A DNA stretch of 64,000 nt from Merluccius polli (lineage: Eukaryota; Chordata; Actinopteri; Gadiformes; Merlucciidae), in assembly GCA_030340625.1 (NCBI GenBank), contig JAOPHQ010004603.1, positions 42,501 to 106,500 on the forward strand, in the 5' to 3' direction. The translations under genes and the position numbers were made by a program. Numbering within the stretch: position 1 is the stretch's first letter; each line of letters begins with the position of its first letter. Under the pieces are notes generated by a model. That model was not told the origin of the DNA and ran no database searches. It saw only the letters and a list, made by a program, of their open reading frames with translations. Shown piece after piece: positions 17,470 through 48,157 of this stretch.

Positions 17470-17477
17470 GCTTTGAA

Positions 17478-17930
17478 CATAGACATATATACGTAGACGC
17501 CTCATGACGTGATGGAACGTAACCCAGCGTCGCCGCCATATTGGTTGGGTCTCCTCACTCTAGTCTAGCATAGGAGTCAACGGGAGAGCAGCTATGCCAG
17601 TATTTTGTGCAGCTTACGGCGCAGTATTGACACCAGATCGCGTGGGATTACCTTTAACAAGTAAGATTGAACAATAATTCTTCTTATTAAAAAAAATTAA
17701 TTCGTCCTGTATCATAAATAAATCTCTGCCATTTGTAACAAACCAAACCGTGTGAAAATCCGGTAACAATTCGGGGAGTTATGCTATTATTGTAGTTGGG
17801 TATACACCTTCCTCCATAGAAATGAATGCACTGGGGACGCACTGGGGACCCATACAAGATGGCGGCCGCGCTGCTACGTCAGCTCTAACCGGCAGCGTCA
17901 GTCTATGAGGCGTCTATGTATATGTCTATG
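17478..17930. mobile_element. P-element-like non-autonomous DNA transposon (8-bp TSD) next to the pgk1 promoter
   Basis: Termini CATAGACATATA at the left and the same on the minus strand at the right continue into matching TAGACGCCTCAT after a 2-bp gap. Exact 8-bp duplications GCTTTGAA flank the element (17470-17477 and 17931-17938). The left interior carries a THAP-type first exon (17593-17660). THAP N-termini with 8-bp TSDs are the P-element (THAP9-like) combination, although THAP exons also occur elsewhere. No transposase core is present. Confidence 0.75.
17593..17660 (+). pseudogene. Relic of a THAP-domain first exon inside the transposon
   Basis: The reading starts MPVFCAAYG, the usual THAP opening with its first zinc ligand Cys. 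Near the end another frame reads RGITFNK followed by a donor site (GTAAGA at 17661). The two halves are out of frame by one base, so the C-x4-C pair is broken. THAP domains of P-type transposases and THAP9 bind the element ends. Here only this exon remains. Confidence 0.65.
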
Positions 17931-17959
17931 GCTTTGAACGCCACATCCTAGGATGAGGC

Positions 17960-18219
17960 CGGCTCTGGGGAAAGGCGTCAGCGCATGCGCCAAAACCCCT
18001 CTGGGGGAGACTTACGTCACACAAAAGTACTCCAAGCTAATCCAATGGCGACGTGGGGCGTCCAGGCGCTCCGCCAATGGCCAGCGGTTAGGGCGTGTGA
18101 AGTCCCGCCCCCTGGATGTGCATCCTGGCTGCGCTAAGGTCACGGTCTCCACTCTGACTACCCATCAACACGCAGAGGTCCGACTCCAGCAGCAGCAGAC
18201 CCGGTGGAAAACTGTCAAA
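17960..18219 (+). promoter_or_regulatory. pgk1: pgk1 proximal promoter and 5' UTR
   Basis: GC-rich sequence with a consensus NRF-1 palindrome (GCGCATGCGC, 17981-17990), a CRE-like TTACGTCA (about 18012-18019), a GACGTGG site containing the hypoxia-response core RCGTG (about 18050-18056) and CCAAT-containing stretches (CCAATGG at about 18042 and 18073). PGK1 is a known HIF target in mammals. No TATA box. The CAGCAGCAGCAGACC stretch belongs to the 5' UTR. Confidence 0.55.
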
Positions 18220-21200
18220 ATGTCTCTTTCTACTAAACTCACCCTTGACAAGGTGGACGTGAATGGCAAGCGGGTCATCATGAGGTGAGACATTACCGTT
18301 TGGTTTACCTATACTGTCTAACTATCCGTGTTTAGACTAAAGGCGGAAATTAAACGACACGCATACAATATGGATGGCCATCCATCTCCAATGACATTAG
18401 TTTATCTGGTAAGGGATACCGAGGTGTGTGTGTGTGTGTGTGTGGGGGGGGGGGGTGGCCATGCTGACTGACAGCAGGAAGCGGACCTGTTGGATGTCAC
18501 GTCTGCGTCCACGTTACTACGTGCACGGAGGAAGATGCTGCTGCATGGATGCGAGGCGGGGGGTTAGGGTGCTGTTTGGTCTGCTGTTACACATGACGGT
18601 CCGATATGACTGAGATGTGTTGTATAATGACCGACTCACAGTGTCTGAGCCGCCCTGGAGACCACTGGAAATTGACACCCGTCTTTTGGAAATGTCAGAG
18701 GGCCATTTTGATTTGCCCACTCAGTGATGCAACGGCAGCCCGCAGAAGACAAGGTTCACCCACGACTAGTTACCTACTGTTAAAGGTCAACCCTGACGCA
18801 TGTGTCGTGTGGAGAGGATGAATGCGTGCACATGGACGGGTTAATGCTCCTGAGTTTAGGTCTCACCTGGAACTAGCCCACCACGTTCAGTATAACTAAC
18901 GTGGATTAAGCCCTGTTTGCCATCTGCCTCAATAATACAGTATTCTTAAAAAGTGTGTGTGTGTGTGTGTGTGTGTGTCGAAACAAGAGAAAGGAAGAAG
19001 AGTTACGTAATCCAATGCTGGATTAGACATGCCACACATGAAGCTACAAGCCTGCATTGTTGAGGGATACATTGTATGAAGGCTGCTTTGTAGGCTATTT
19101 TTATTACTGCTTTTCAATGGACAGAGATTCCTGAATATAGTGGTGAAGTGTCTTTGCATTGTGATTGGGACACAGGCATGCCTCTGCACTATCAATCAGT
19201 AACCTGTAGGACAGGCTGGTAGACTTTCATTGGTTCTGAAGACCAACAAGACACACTTTATTGCTCATTATTAACTAAGGTTACAGGTAGGACAATGCCA
19301 TACAATTAATATAATCATTAGTGGCCGTTCATGGGCATTGTACCAACTACCGACACAAAATATATTGTGACACACATTTGTTGTAGTCCAACCTATGATG
19401 AAAAATATGCCCTAAAAATTATCATGAGATTTGAAATATACATTTAAGCATCATTTCTATTATACCTTTTTAAATCAGGCTTACAAATATTGGGATTTTT
19501 AATTAATAAACTGATATATTGATGTATATTATTATTAATCCTGACTCAAAACTTTTTCTAGTTTCTTTCAATATACCATACATGCACTCCTCATTCTGGC
19601 AGTGTAGATGGTGCTATTCAATATTCATCTCCGCTTCAGAATCAGGTGTCAACACCGCCAGGGTTGGGGTTGAATTCTGACTAGTTGCCAGTGAACATGA
19701 TGGCTGCAGTTCTGTTAAGCCACATAGAGTTGATCACATCTGTGCTGCGTGTCATCTTATCGTTGCTCTGATGCTGCAATGGTCCGTGTCACCTGACCAA
19801 ACTAAATACAATCTGTGGCCGGGCCACTGGTGAATAAAGGAACTTTATCAGCCTATCCGCACGTATTTTTGGATACTCCTGATACTCTCAATTTGAGGAC
19901 AAACTCACAAACTGTGATAAAGCTGTACTTTATTTCTCAATCCAGGACAGGAGACATCAAGAAAATGACACCACATAGCTGGCATGGTTTCAACTCTTTG
20001 CGAAACTTCCTTTAATGAAACTCTGTATAGTTTGTCCGATAATGGAGAATAAAAAAACCTCAACTCGACTGCCTTACTTGTCATCTATGGCTTTTATTTG
20101 TGTTGCTTCCTGTCTTATTTTTGTCTGATAAATGTTGCTATGTTTGCAGGGTGGACTTCAACGTGCCAATGCAGGGCAAGAACATCACCAACAACCAGAG
20201 GTGAGCTGCAGAACACTCTTTCATGGCTTCTGTAACTATTGCCTTTACACATTATCATACATGCTTCATGTTGCATCTGTTCCGGCAGAATAACATTTTC
20301 AATTTTCTAGCAGCTCAATGACAATGCATGCATGAATTGACAATGCATTAAATGTAAATATTTAAGGTCAATAGAGCAACTGTTCATATATGTGCCATAT
20401 TAATACTCAAATACATTTAAATTTCTTGTGGAATTTCCACTGAAATGTTTTTCACAAAGCCTCTGAGGACCTAGAGAAGGACTGACTCATTGAACACATG
20501 AATGAATGAGTCAATCAAGCCATGATTTCACTCTATAACATTGAGGCCAACCGCTGGAAAGCTTCCTTCTTGCATTCATCTGCCGGCCTCTAAACTTCCC
20601 TCCCCCTGGTTTGTGTCAGGATCAAAGCTGCAGTCCCCACCATCAAGCACTGCCTGGACAATGGGGCCAAGGCAGTAGTGCTCATGAGCCACCTGGGTCG
20701 CCCCGATGGAACCCCCATGCCCGACAAATACTCCCTGGAGCCGGTGGTGGCTGAACTGAAAGCACTGCTGGGAAAGTGAGTTCCCGGACCGCTTGTTGGC
20801 TAGCGCTGCAGAACGGATGCCGTCGCTTGGTTTCTAAATTCTGTATTTATTTACATATATACATTCAACAACATTGAATACACATTAAACTAATTTACAG
20901 CCTTGTTGTACTTACACCATGCTTTGTAGTAGAAAAGATGGCAAGAAGATGTGACTTAAATATATCACATTATGAAGTTTGAGATATTCAAGATATTTGA
21001 CTGGATATATTCATCTTATTCGATCACTGAGGGGGAAAAACACGTTGTCTGGTGTTCACACAAACAGTTGAAACACGACTTTATGTTGAGAACAGAATCG
21101 ACAGTGTCTATGTCTACCAACTTATGTCTTTGTGTCAAACACGATGCATGAATATTATTGAGCTGGACGGAGGAACACGTAGGACATGAGCTTGTTGTGT

Positions 21201-21803
21201 GCTCCAGGGACGTGACCTTCCTGAAGGACTGCGTGGGCCCTGAGGTGGAGGCGGCCTGTGCTAACCCCGCCCCTGGCTCTGTCATCCTGCTGGAGAACCT
21301 TCGCTTCCACGTCGCCGAGGAGGGCAAGGGCAAGGACGCCGCTGGAAACAAGGTGGGTGCCATGGCAACAGCCACCAAACCCCGAATAAAGGGTTTGGGG
21401 GATTCCCCCCCAGGTTCTCAAGGTCACAGGGAGACGCAGCAAAGTTTTAAGTCATTCATATTGAATTTAAAAAAATACTGAAAATCGACAACAATAGGTG
21501 TCTGGAGGGAGAGCGGGAGGATACTAGTTTGGAAATAGGTGCAAAGATTAGAAGGAGGCTCTGTTCAAATAATGTGCCCCACTCTGTTGGATGTACCAGA
21601 CTGTGCTGGCTCCAAGGAGTCATTTACATGAAGATTAAGCACCAATACTTTCTATAAAGGACAGGGCTGAAGGATTTATTTGTCTGTTTATTTTAGTTGG
21701 ATTGAGTTTTAGTATAGAAAGGTTTAGATATCTGCATAGATTCTGCCTTACACACTTGTTGGCCACACATGGAATGGCACACACACACACACTCACAGCA
21801 GCC

Positions 21804-21864
<61 letters not shown>

Positions 21865-22348
21865 ACATTCAGCAGGGTGTCTGGTGAACTGCGAGGGTAG
21901 GTCTGTGTGTGTTTCTTTTCCTATCCTGGAGGGGGGGGGGTCGTTACACTAGGGTTAAGTCACAAAGGTCCAGAAGTAGCTTGCCAGAAATGCTTCCTGG
22001 GGCATAGAAACAAATACTTATATGTGGCGTGGACCTAGACGGGTCCTTATTTATATGCCTCTTCTCAGCGTTGAATCGTTCCCCACTGAGGAATCCTTGT
22101 TTCCTGTTTGAGGGCTTTGGGATGGGGGGTAAAAGCCAATCTACAGCTCATGTGATGTGGGCCTGTGAGGTCCTTCAAGATGAGAGGGACTGTGACTAGT
22201 CTATAGGTAGAGGAAGGCTGCATTCAGGTAACCTCACGGGACACTTCCTTTCTACTCAGGATAACCGCCTTGACCTTTGTCCTTTCCCTGCCCTTTAGCC
22301 ACACCGTCCTGACATTAGCTACTAAAGGTCTGCTGAAACTTGAGCCAT

Positions 22349-22379
<31 letters not shown>

Positions 22380-22921
22380 ACTCGCTGTACGCACATGCAC
22401 AGACCCAGACACACGCTGTACACACATGCACAGACCCAGACACACGCTGTACACACATGCACAGACACGCACATACACACGCGGTACACACATGCACAGA
22501 CACACACAAACACAGTTTGATTGCACTGTATTCACCACAGTGTTTGGACTAGGATGAACAGATAGAGTTAAATAAATAAGAGATTCTGCGCAAAGCACGG
22601 TTGGTTAGTGAACTTTAAACCGCAGGCTACCTCAGAGGGTTAACGGAGTCATTGACTCTTACTGTTTCACTTTTGCACAAACTGAATTCACTCACTCACT
22701 CACTCACTCGGAGAGAGAGGGTTAGTTAAATGCTCTTTTCGTTTTGTTTATTTCATGCATTATGTTGTTGTGAAAGGCCCATATTGAACAGTTATTGTAT
22801 TGATAAATAGTAATAGAAATAAATAGAAACACTTAATAATTTGTATGTTTTCATTCTGCTCTCAGACCAAAGCATCTCAGGAAGAGGTCAACAGCTTCCG
22901 GGCGTCTCTGTCCAAACTGGG

Positions 22922-22954
<33 letters not shown>

Positions 22955-25900
22955 CCACCGCGGCCACAGGTGAGCCAGGGCATAACACAAACATCTGGAA
23001 ACTAGAGCAAGGAAACCAAGACCTAAAGCCCTAATTCTGTAACCCGAAGACCAAGAACATAAAACCTAAGTCCCTGAACATGGAAGATGACAAATACAGA
23101 ACACCGAACATGGAGAACAGACGTGGATCACCACTGCACCTCAGAAGGAGGCTGGTGGTTCTCTCAAAACTGAATACAAGTCATTGTAGTGCAGCCCAGG
23201 CAGCTCTTCCTGTCTTTACTAGTATTTTATTTCGTGCCACCATTTCCTTCGCCACCTTTGCCACGTTTGTCGCCTCGTCACTCTTCAATCGTTTTTCCTC
23301 AGTGCTCTCACTCATTCTCAAGATGACATCTTGCTTGTTTCCCTCTCCCTTAGTTCCATGGTTGGCGTGGACCTGCCTCAGAAAGCAGCGGGCTTCCTGA
23401 TGAAGAAGGAGCTGGACTACTTTGCCATGGCTCTGGAGAAACCTCAGCGGCCGTTCCTGGCCATCCTCGGAGGGTAAGAATATTCAGTGCAACTCTATGG
23501 TATGATTGGTTCTCTTTCTTCAATTTGGTCCAATAGGTTCTTTACTGTAGAGATGTTAGATGCATGCTGATTGGTCCGTTAGGTTTGGTGGTTAAGGACG
23601 GCAATAGGCCCTTTTCACAGTGACGTCAGTTCATTTCCGCCTTTCCACAAAGCATTTTATCTGTATTTCCGTTTTACCGTCGCACCAAAGAAAATTCCAA
23701 TAGTATCTGTCTCAGGAATGCTCAACAACTCTAAAGTAATTTTGAAAGGTAAAGAATTACAATAATAAGCATTAATAAATCAAAAAAATGTACTTCTGAA
23801 TTGTGTTGTATGATCGTAAGTTGGCAACACTGCTGGAAATGGTTGCACAAATGGAATGGAGCTGTTTGTATTGTCCAATCTAATGTGTACCCTATGCAGT
23901 TATGCTAGAAAACACAGAATTTACTGATATTTTAAGATTATTGTGACACAGTAAGCATAACCGGTACTGGTACATAAGTGGTACAGCCTCTCCATTTCTT
24001 CCTGCCCGGTGTAACCCCCCCCCCCCGCAGCCCCCCAAGTTCATTGTCATAGAATGACACTAAAGTCATTGACCATAGATCAGACTCTAGTTAACTAAAG
24101 CCTTCCCGCAATTAGTCACGACAACTACTCAAAAATGTCTTCTTTGTTTTAGTTAACTCCTGAGCACATTGTTTTTACTTGCAGAGCTTGTCACCAGAAT
24201 CTTTCATATTCTTCCAATAATGGGGGGGGAGAGTTTCCCTGTACTTAATACTATTCAAATATCCTGGATTTTCCCTAAAGACAAACAAAGAGATAAAAAT
24301 AAATAAACGTTCACAGTATATTACTGAAAATTAAACATTTAAAATAAAAAATAAAATAAAATAAAAATTAAACCCTGTTTTAATTTTGGTTCAAGGGTGT
24401 GCAGCGGCCATTTGCATCACAAATCCAGAATTAACGTTATCCTTTTTTTTTTAATCCTTATCGCTTCCTCTCCCTCTCTATCTCTCCCTCTTTCAGGGCA
24501 AAGGTGAAGGACAAGATCCAGCTGATCAACAACATGCTGGACCAGGTCAATGAGATGATCATCGGTGGAGGCATGGCGTTCACCTTCCTCAAAGTCCTCA
24601 ACAACATGGAGGTAGGACTAGAATTGCAATGTTCCCAACTTTATTAATGTCAATCAATATTAATAACTGAACAATGAAAATAAATTGGAACAGGTAATCC
24701 ACATTTCCTGATGAAGTGTTTTCTATTTACGATTTTGTGTTAGTTAACTGAATTTAAATCTTTTCAACATGGTTGTATTGACGAGGTATTGAATAATCTA
24801 TTTGGACTTCTGTTTATGGTGGAGTTATGTCACGCCTTATCGCTAGGCGGACAGTCTTTCCCAATCTAGTGCTTAGTTGTATTGTCAGGTATTTTTCATG
24901 GTCAAGCAGACTATTGAAACCTTATTGATTTCACTGTCTGAGAAAAAGGAAATAACTAGACTTTTGCATCCAGCCAAAAAACATGTCAAATTAATAAGAA
25001 GATATTATTTCTTAAGATTTTCCTTTTTTAAATAAGCCGATAAATCCTTAACTGATTGTGGCGTCGATACTGCTTTGAATAATCTCCTTCTCATCCCCAT
25101 CAGATCGGCACTTCCCTCTACGACGAGGAGGGCGCCAAGATCGTCAAGGACCTGATGGCCAAAGCCAAGAAGAACGGCGTCAAGATCAACCTGCCCGTCG
25201 ACTTCGTCACCGCAGACAAGTTTGCCGAGAACGCTACCAAGGGAATTGCTACCGTGGAAGCCGGCATCCCTGCAGGGTGGATGGTGAGAGCTGAACACGC
25301 CCCCCCCCATTAACACGTTTAATGCTGCAATCCATTGCAATTCGGAAGTCCATAGTTCTGAGTCGGTATTCCCGACTTCAATCTAAATGCATCCCAGTGC
25401 ATCTACGAGCAGCAAACAGTTGTTTGTATGGCAATGTTTCTGTCTGTGAATACTGTAACACATTTTTACAATGTTTTTTGTTATTTTATACCCCATCTAT
25501 CCACCTAGAGCAATGGGCAATCATGTTCGATGGAGGGCCATGTCCATGCAGGGTTTCCAACCCAACACTTGAGCAGCTGTTTAGCACACTTTAAAAGAGA
25601 TGGGAGGAGTAGGCTTGTACCGCATGCTCACAAAGACTTCTGTCAAGCACAAATCCACTAAATGGAAATGGCAACTAAAAAGTTGTTACAGCACGATTCA
25701 CAACACAACACAAAGTAAAAATTGGTGAAAAGGTCATTCTGCGTGTGCATCTGCACCTGCGTGACGTCAGGTGTATTTACGTACGTCACGTACGTCATGG
25801 TACGGTACGTGGCACGTACCGTACCGTGAGAAAATGGTACCGTCCCATCCCTGATTTACGGCCAAGTTACATTGATTTTAAATGATGTCCTCATGTACGC

Positions 25901-27673
25901 AACATACACACGCTCGTATTTTGCGCTGCAGCCATCTCACCTGTGTGTTAAAAGGTTACGCAAATGTGCTGCCTATAAAATTGGGGGTTGCTAAGCCAAA
26001 CTTTTACAGGCTACACTTTAAAACACCTGGGTCTTAAAATCTAAACCTCTGAACATGGTGACAAATGCGTGTGGGTGACATGAGAACACTGTTCTCCCCG
26101 TACCCTCTTACCCCCCCCCACCCACCCCAGGGTTTGGACTGCGGACCAGAGTCCTCCAAGGCTTTCGCGGAGGCGGTGGGTCGTGCCAAGCAGATCGTGT
26201 GGAACGGACCCGTGGGCGTGTTTGAGTGGGACGCCTTCGCCAACGGAACCAAGAACATGATGGACAAGGTGGTGGAGGTCACCAAGTCCGGCTGCATCAC
26301 CATCATCGGTAAGGGGAAGGACAGCCCTTCTGTTATACCTCCTCTATCTGTTTTGTACCCGTTTGAAGTGTCATACTTAAGTTCTGTTTCTGTTTCCCTG
26401 TCTCTTTTCTTCTCATCTCACCAGCTATCCGTTTCCCATACCTGATTATAATGCCATTATAATGCCTTTTTGAGTCCTTTTTTAAAGTGGACAACAGAAA
26501 TCTGTCATGTACTTCTAATTATGTTATTATGGGTTATCAAGGTGTGCATTAAGCATCAGAAAGTGATGTTCCATGAAATCCATTGCAGTCTCACGTAATT
26601 TCAGTCTAGCGATTTCTTTCTATGCCATCAAGCCAATTTAATGGGTGGAGTCTATTTTCCCTCCTGGCTACGTAGCCAAGCGGGTGACCAATTACCGTAC
26701 CCTCAAGTCAGGCCTCTCACATTCATATACGGCGATGGTTCCTATTGGCGGCGTTTCAGACTATATATAAACTACACTATAAACAGCAAGGGGGCGAGGA
26801 TTTCAGACCACATCCCTACAATCTTTACAAGACTTTGAATTTATAGCTGACTTTGAGATGTATATTTGGATGTATACTGACATTCTCGGTATACAAGATG
26901 GATATTCGGGAGATTTGTAGTGGATACATCCCTCTGTGATATGTTATGGTTATTTTACGTTTTTACATCACTTTAAGTAGCAATGCGCTAACTCAGTAGC
27001 ACTAATAAGCTGATTGTTTCCTTTCAATGTTTTTTCTGTCTTGCCAGGCGGGGGCGACACAGCCACCTGCTGTGCCAAGTGGAACACAGAGGACAAAGTC
27101 AGCCATGTTAGCACCGGGGGCGGAGCCAGCTTGGAGCTGTTGGAGGGTGAGTACGAGCCAACGACGACCTTAGGGTCAGACGTATTATCAGACATTTACC
27201 CAAGAGCCTTGTAATGGAAGACGGTTCTAGTCCCTATTCAGGCAGCTTTAAGGCCAAGAGGAAAATGAATCTAAATTGCTGTGCCACACACTGTCGAACA
27301 TAGCGATTTCGACAGGTACAATATAGTCGCTGCAATTTGTGGGCTGTTCCTTTTAATGCCGTGAGACGAGACGCAATCATTGACGTGGTACTGTTGACCA
27401 ATGTATTTGTATTGTATTGGGTGGCACGTGGGAGTACCCTGCACACACTGCGGCAACCGAAGCCAAATGCAGCAGTTCAGTTTGGTCGCAAATTGTGCGA
27501 ACGCTGCAATTTAGATTTTTGTTTTAAGTATATCGGGGCTTTACTCTGCCGGACTGTGTGGACCTTGGACATTATAGGTGTGTTTCCAGCTAGTGTTTAA
27601 CCCCTACCTCTCCCTCTCTTTCTGTCCTTCAGGTAAAGTCCTTCCAGGTGTGGATGCCCTGAGCAGCGCCTAA
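18220..27673 (+). CDS. pgk1: Phosphoglycerate kinase 1
   Basis: Catalyses transfer of phosphate from 1,3-bisphosphoglycerate to ADP in cytosolic glycolysis. Eleven exons: 18220-18284, 20150-20200, 20620-20775, 21208-21352, 22866-22969, 23354-23473, 24497-24611, 25104-25283, 26131-26308, 27048-27146, 27633-27673. All are GT-AG and in phase, 1254 nt, 417 aa, the same exon number and length as human PGK1. Visible signatures are RVDFNVPM (substrate loop, exons 1-2), SHLGRPDG (exon 3), LLENLRFH (exon 4), DAFGTAHRGHSS (exons 5-6), IIGGGMAFTFLKV (exon 7), AGWMGLDCGPESS (exons 8-9), WNGPVGVFEW (exon 9) and GGGDTATCC (exon 10). All catalytic and hinge blocks appear intact. GC-rich coding exons contrast with AT-rich introns. 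Confidence 0.97.
21808..21861. repeat. (GT)n microsatellite, pgk1 intron 4
   Basis: A perfect GT tract preceded by a short CA tract (about 21779-21793), so the two could fold back on each other. Confidence 0.9.
22350..22515. repeat. CA microsatellite continuing into an ACACACATGCACAGAC minisatellite
   Basis: A (CA)n stretch is followed by three or four copies of a GTACACACATGCACAGACCCAGACACACGCT-like unit of about 31 bp within pgk1 intron 4. Confidence 0.85.
25755..25855. repeat. Palindrome-rich GTACGTACG block, possible transposon end
   Basis: Overlapping self-complementary motifs (TACGTACGTCACGTACGTCA, GGTACGGTACGTG, CACGTACCGTACC) are followed by GGTACCGTCCCATCCCTGA, a terminus-like sequence. 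A related degraded start (GAGATGGGAGGAGTAGGC) is near 25598. It lies in pgk1 intron 8. The element class is uncertain. Confidence 0.45.
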
Positions 27674-28640
27674 ACTCCCCTGGGCCGATCTGGGGCAGAA
27701 GGGGAAGAGGGTGCAACTATGGAAACTGTTTCTCTTCCACATGAAAAAAATGTTTGTAGCTCCACCCTCTTCCTCCCCCTTAGGGAGATTCTCCCGGTGT
27801 CTCTGTCTCACTGCGCCTCGCAAGCTAGCAGCGTCTTCAACGTAACCGGTCACTTCATCTGGAATTCCTTCTTTGATTCTCCCCCTTTTTGAAACACAGG
27901 TGAAGACGGGAGGCTTGTATTGACGCCATCTTGAGACTCTTAAGATGATCTCATCGGAGGGGTGGGGGGTGTTTTGAGACCCGGGAGATTAAAGGACTGT
28001 TCAAGATGAATTGCAGTGTTAAGATGGCTTTCAACCACCAAACAGACTCGCACACCTTACACACGCCACTTTCAGATGTAGTTGGGTCAGATCTCCTGTT
28101 AAACTACTGTATGAACAGCTGAAATACCATCGTCAATGAACCATAACACCACACACCATATTCATTTATTTTCCCTATTCGTGCACTTTCCACATACATG
28201 GCAGTGTTTACTAAAGTGAGCAGAGAGGCCGGTGTTGATTGGACATTTAGAGCTGTTCACTTTCATTAGGGATCTGAACCTCAAGTACCCTGCACTTATA
28301 ATTGTGTCTGTGTGTATAAGTTACGTGCGTGCATTTGTTTGTTTGTGAATTGCAGTGTCTGGCTTGGCTATGCCCGAGAGAATAAAACTGCACCCTCGTC
28401 ATTGATGTCTAATATACAGGGTTCCTAATATGTAATGGTTTGGTTGTTGGTTTTTTCACATTCACTCACTTGTCCTTGTCGACCTCTGTACCACAACAGT
28501 TCTGTATCCAAGCTCCATCCCTGGCCCCCATTTGATAGTTGTATGTTTTATTTTTGGCCAATCAAATGAATGGTATCTGACCTTGAGCTAGCTGTAGTTG
28601 TGGGAAATAAAAATAAGTTCTGTAAAACTCATTCCCTGTC
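27674..28640 (+). other. pgk1: pgk1 3' UTR
   Basis: Follows the pgk1 stop. AATAAA signals occur at about 28381 and 28606, suggesting alternative ends near 28.4 and 28.63 kb, that is 3' UTRs of about 0.73 and 0.95 kb. Inferred from signals only. Confidence 0.55.
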
Positions 28641-29279
28641 CAAGTTATTTTATAAACAGATAAATGTTAAACTGGTGTAGATTTGTTAGCCCTAATGAAC
28701 TTAAAAACTAACTGGATATGTGGCATTGGTCAGTTTTCAAGTCTAACACAGGAAAACGGTAAATGGCTAAAATAAAACATTAACAAGCACAGAAGATCAC
28801 TATCTAAATGTTTAGGCAGCACCCTCAACATAATGAAGAGGGTCTATTGTCCCAGTATTTCAATAGTGGATTCAGTGAGGCCTACATCTACATCCTGGAG
28901 GCTGTAGCCGCGGTACCTGAACTGGCCTCTAGGGGGCAGACGTTGCAGGTTAGTTTACATCTGCCTCCTCTTAAGTCTGCTGGTCATAACGTGAGTGTCT
29001 CATCCGGGCCCGTCACTCACTGTTGGCTTAATGAGGCAAAACTGATACAACATTGACAATAATTCAGATGTAAACTATATTCAATGAATTACAATCCCAC
29101 GTTTTTAAATAGGCCCCCAAATGAATGATGGTGACAAATTGTAATGGTGTTATGTTTCTGTTGAGCTGGCACCTGCATAATAGTGTTGTAATATCGACAG
29201 CGTAATAACTAAGGCGATGATTTATAATCACTTTGTAAATAATCTCCCAAAAAACTCCACTACCCACAATGCACCACAA
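28641..29279. other. Intergenic between pgk1 and the first candidate amot exon; nothing recognised
   Basis: No exon of a known family and no repeat family recognised. Confidence 0.45.
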
Positions 29280-29413
29280 CATCGCTTGTTCCTTGTCGTG
29301 TTCCGCCCTCACCTGGCGAGGTGCTGCGTCCTCCTCCTCGCCTCTCTGCATCCATGGGCCAAACTTTAACAGACTTTTCTTTGTTGTTTTTTGTGTTTTA
29401 ACCAAACGGAAAG
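29280..29413 (+). other. Candidate non-coding first exon for the SAM-amot transcript
   Basis: A GC-richer block (CGCCCTCACCTGGCGAGG) ends in a good donor (AAAG|GTGAGT at 29414). The next acceptor-like site, ACCCCAG at 29802-29808, lies four bases before the ATG at 29812 that opens the SAM-coding exon. This makes a plausible 5' UTR exon and 395-bp intron. Purely from splice signals; the exon's 5' edge is not defined. Confidence 0.35.
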
Positions 29414-29811
29414 GTGAGTCTGCCTTATCCACCATCTTGTTATAACGCCACGTCTCCCACGGGTGGCTCTACATCACGTCACGGTGTCAGTCCCTCCAGC
29501 ACGTGCTGCATAGCCCACAGTAGCACAGGACCTGGACCATGTGCAAGGAGGACCCCAAGTGCCCCCCAAGGCTCCTTAGTCCACCTCCAGGTCCACCCCA
29601 GGTCGGTGCACCACTCTGGGTCCACTTGACAGAAGTTAAAGTCGGCAAGTGAATACTTGGTCGCATTAGTACCCCCCTGCCTAACTTAGTACTAGCGGTG
29701 GTTTACATCTGGACCCGGCGAGCCTCGGGTCTCCGTGGGGTCTTTTGGGTCTGGTCTTCATGGAGGCAACGCCCTGATGGTCTGGGCCTTGGAAAGCAGA
29801 AACCCCAGAGG

Positions 29812-48157
<18,346 letters not shown>

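Noticed and set aside
29698..29811. Extension of the SAM reading frame upstream of ATG 29812
   Set aside because: The frame is open to 29698 but the sequence is not SAM-like, and an acceptor-like ACCCCAG lies four bases before the ATG. The internal Met start was preferred.
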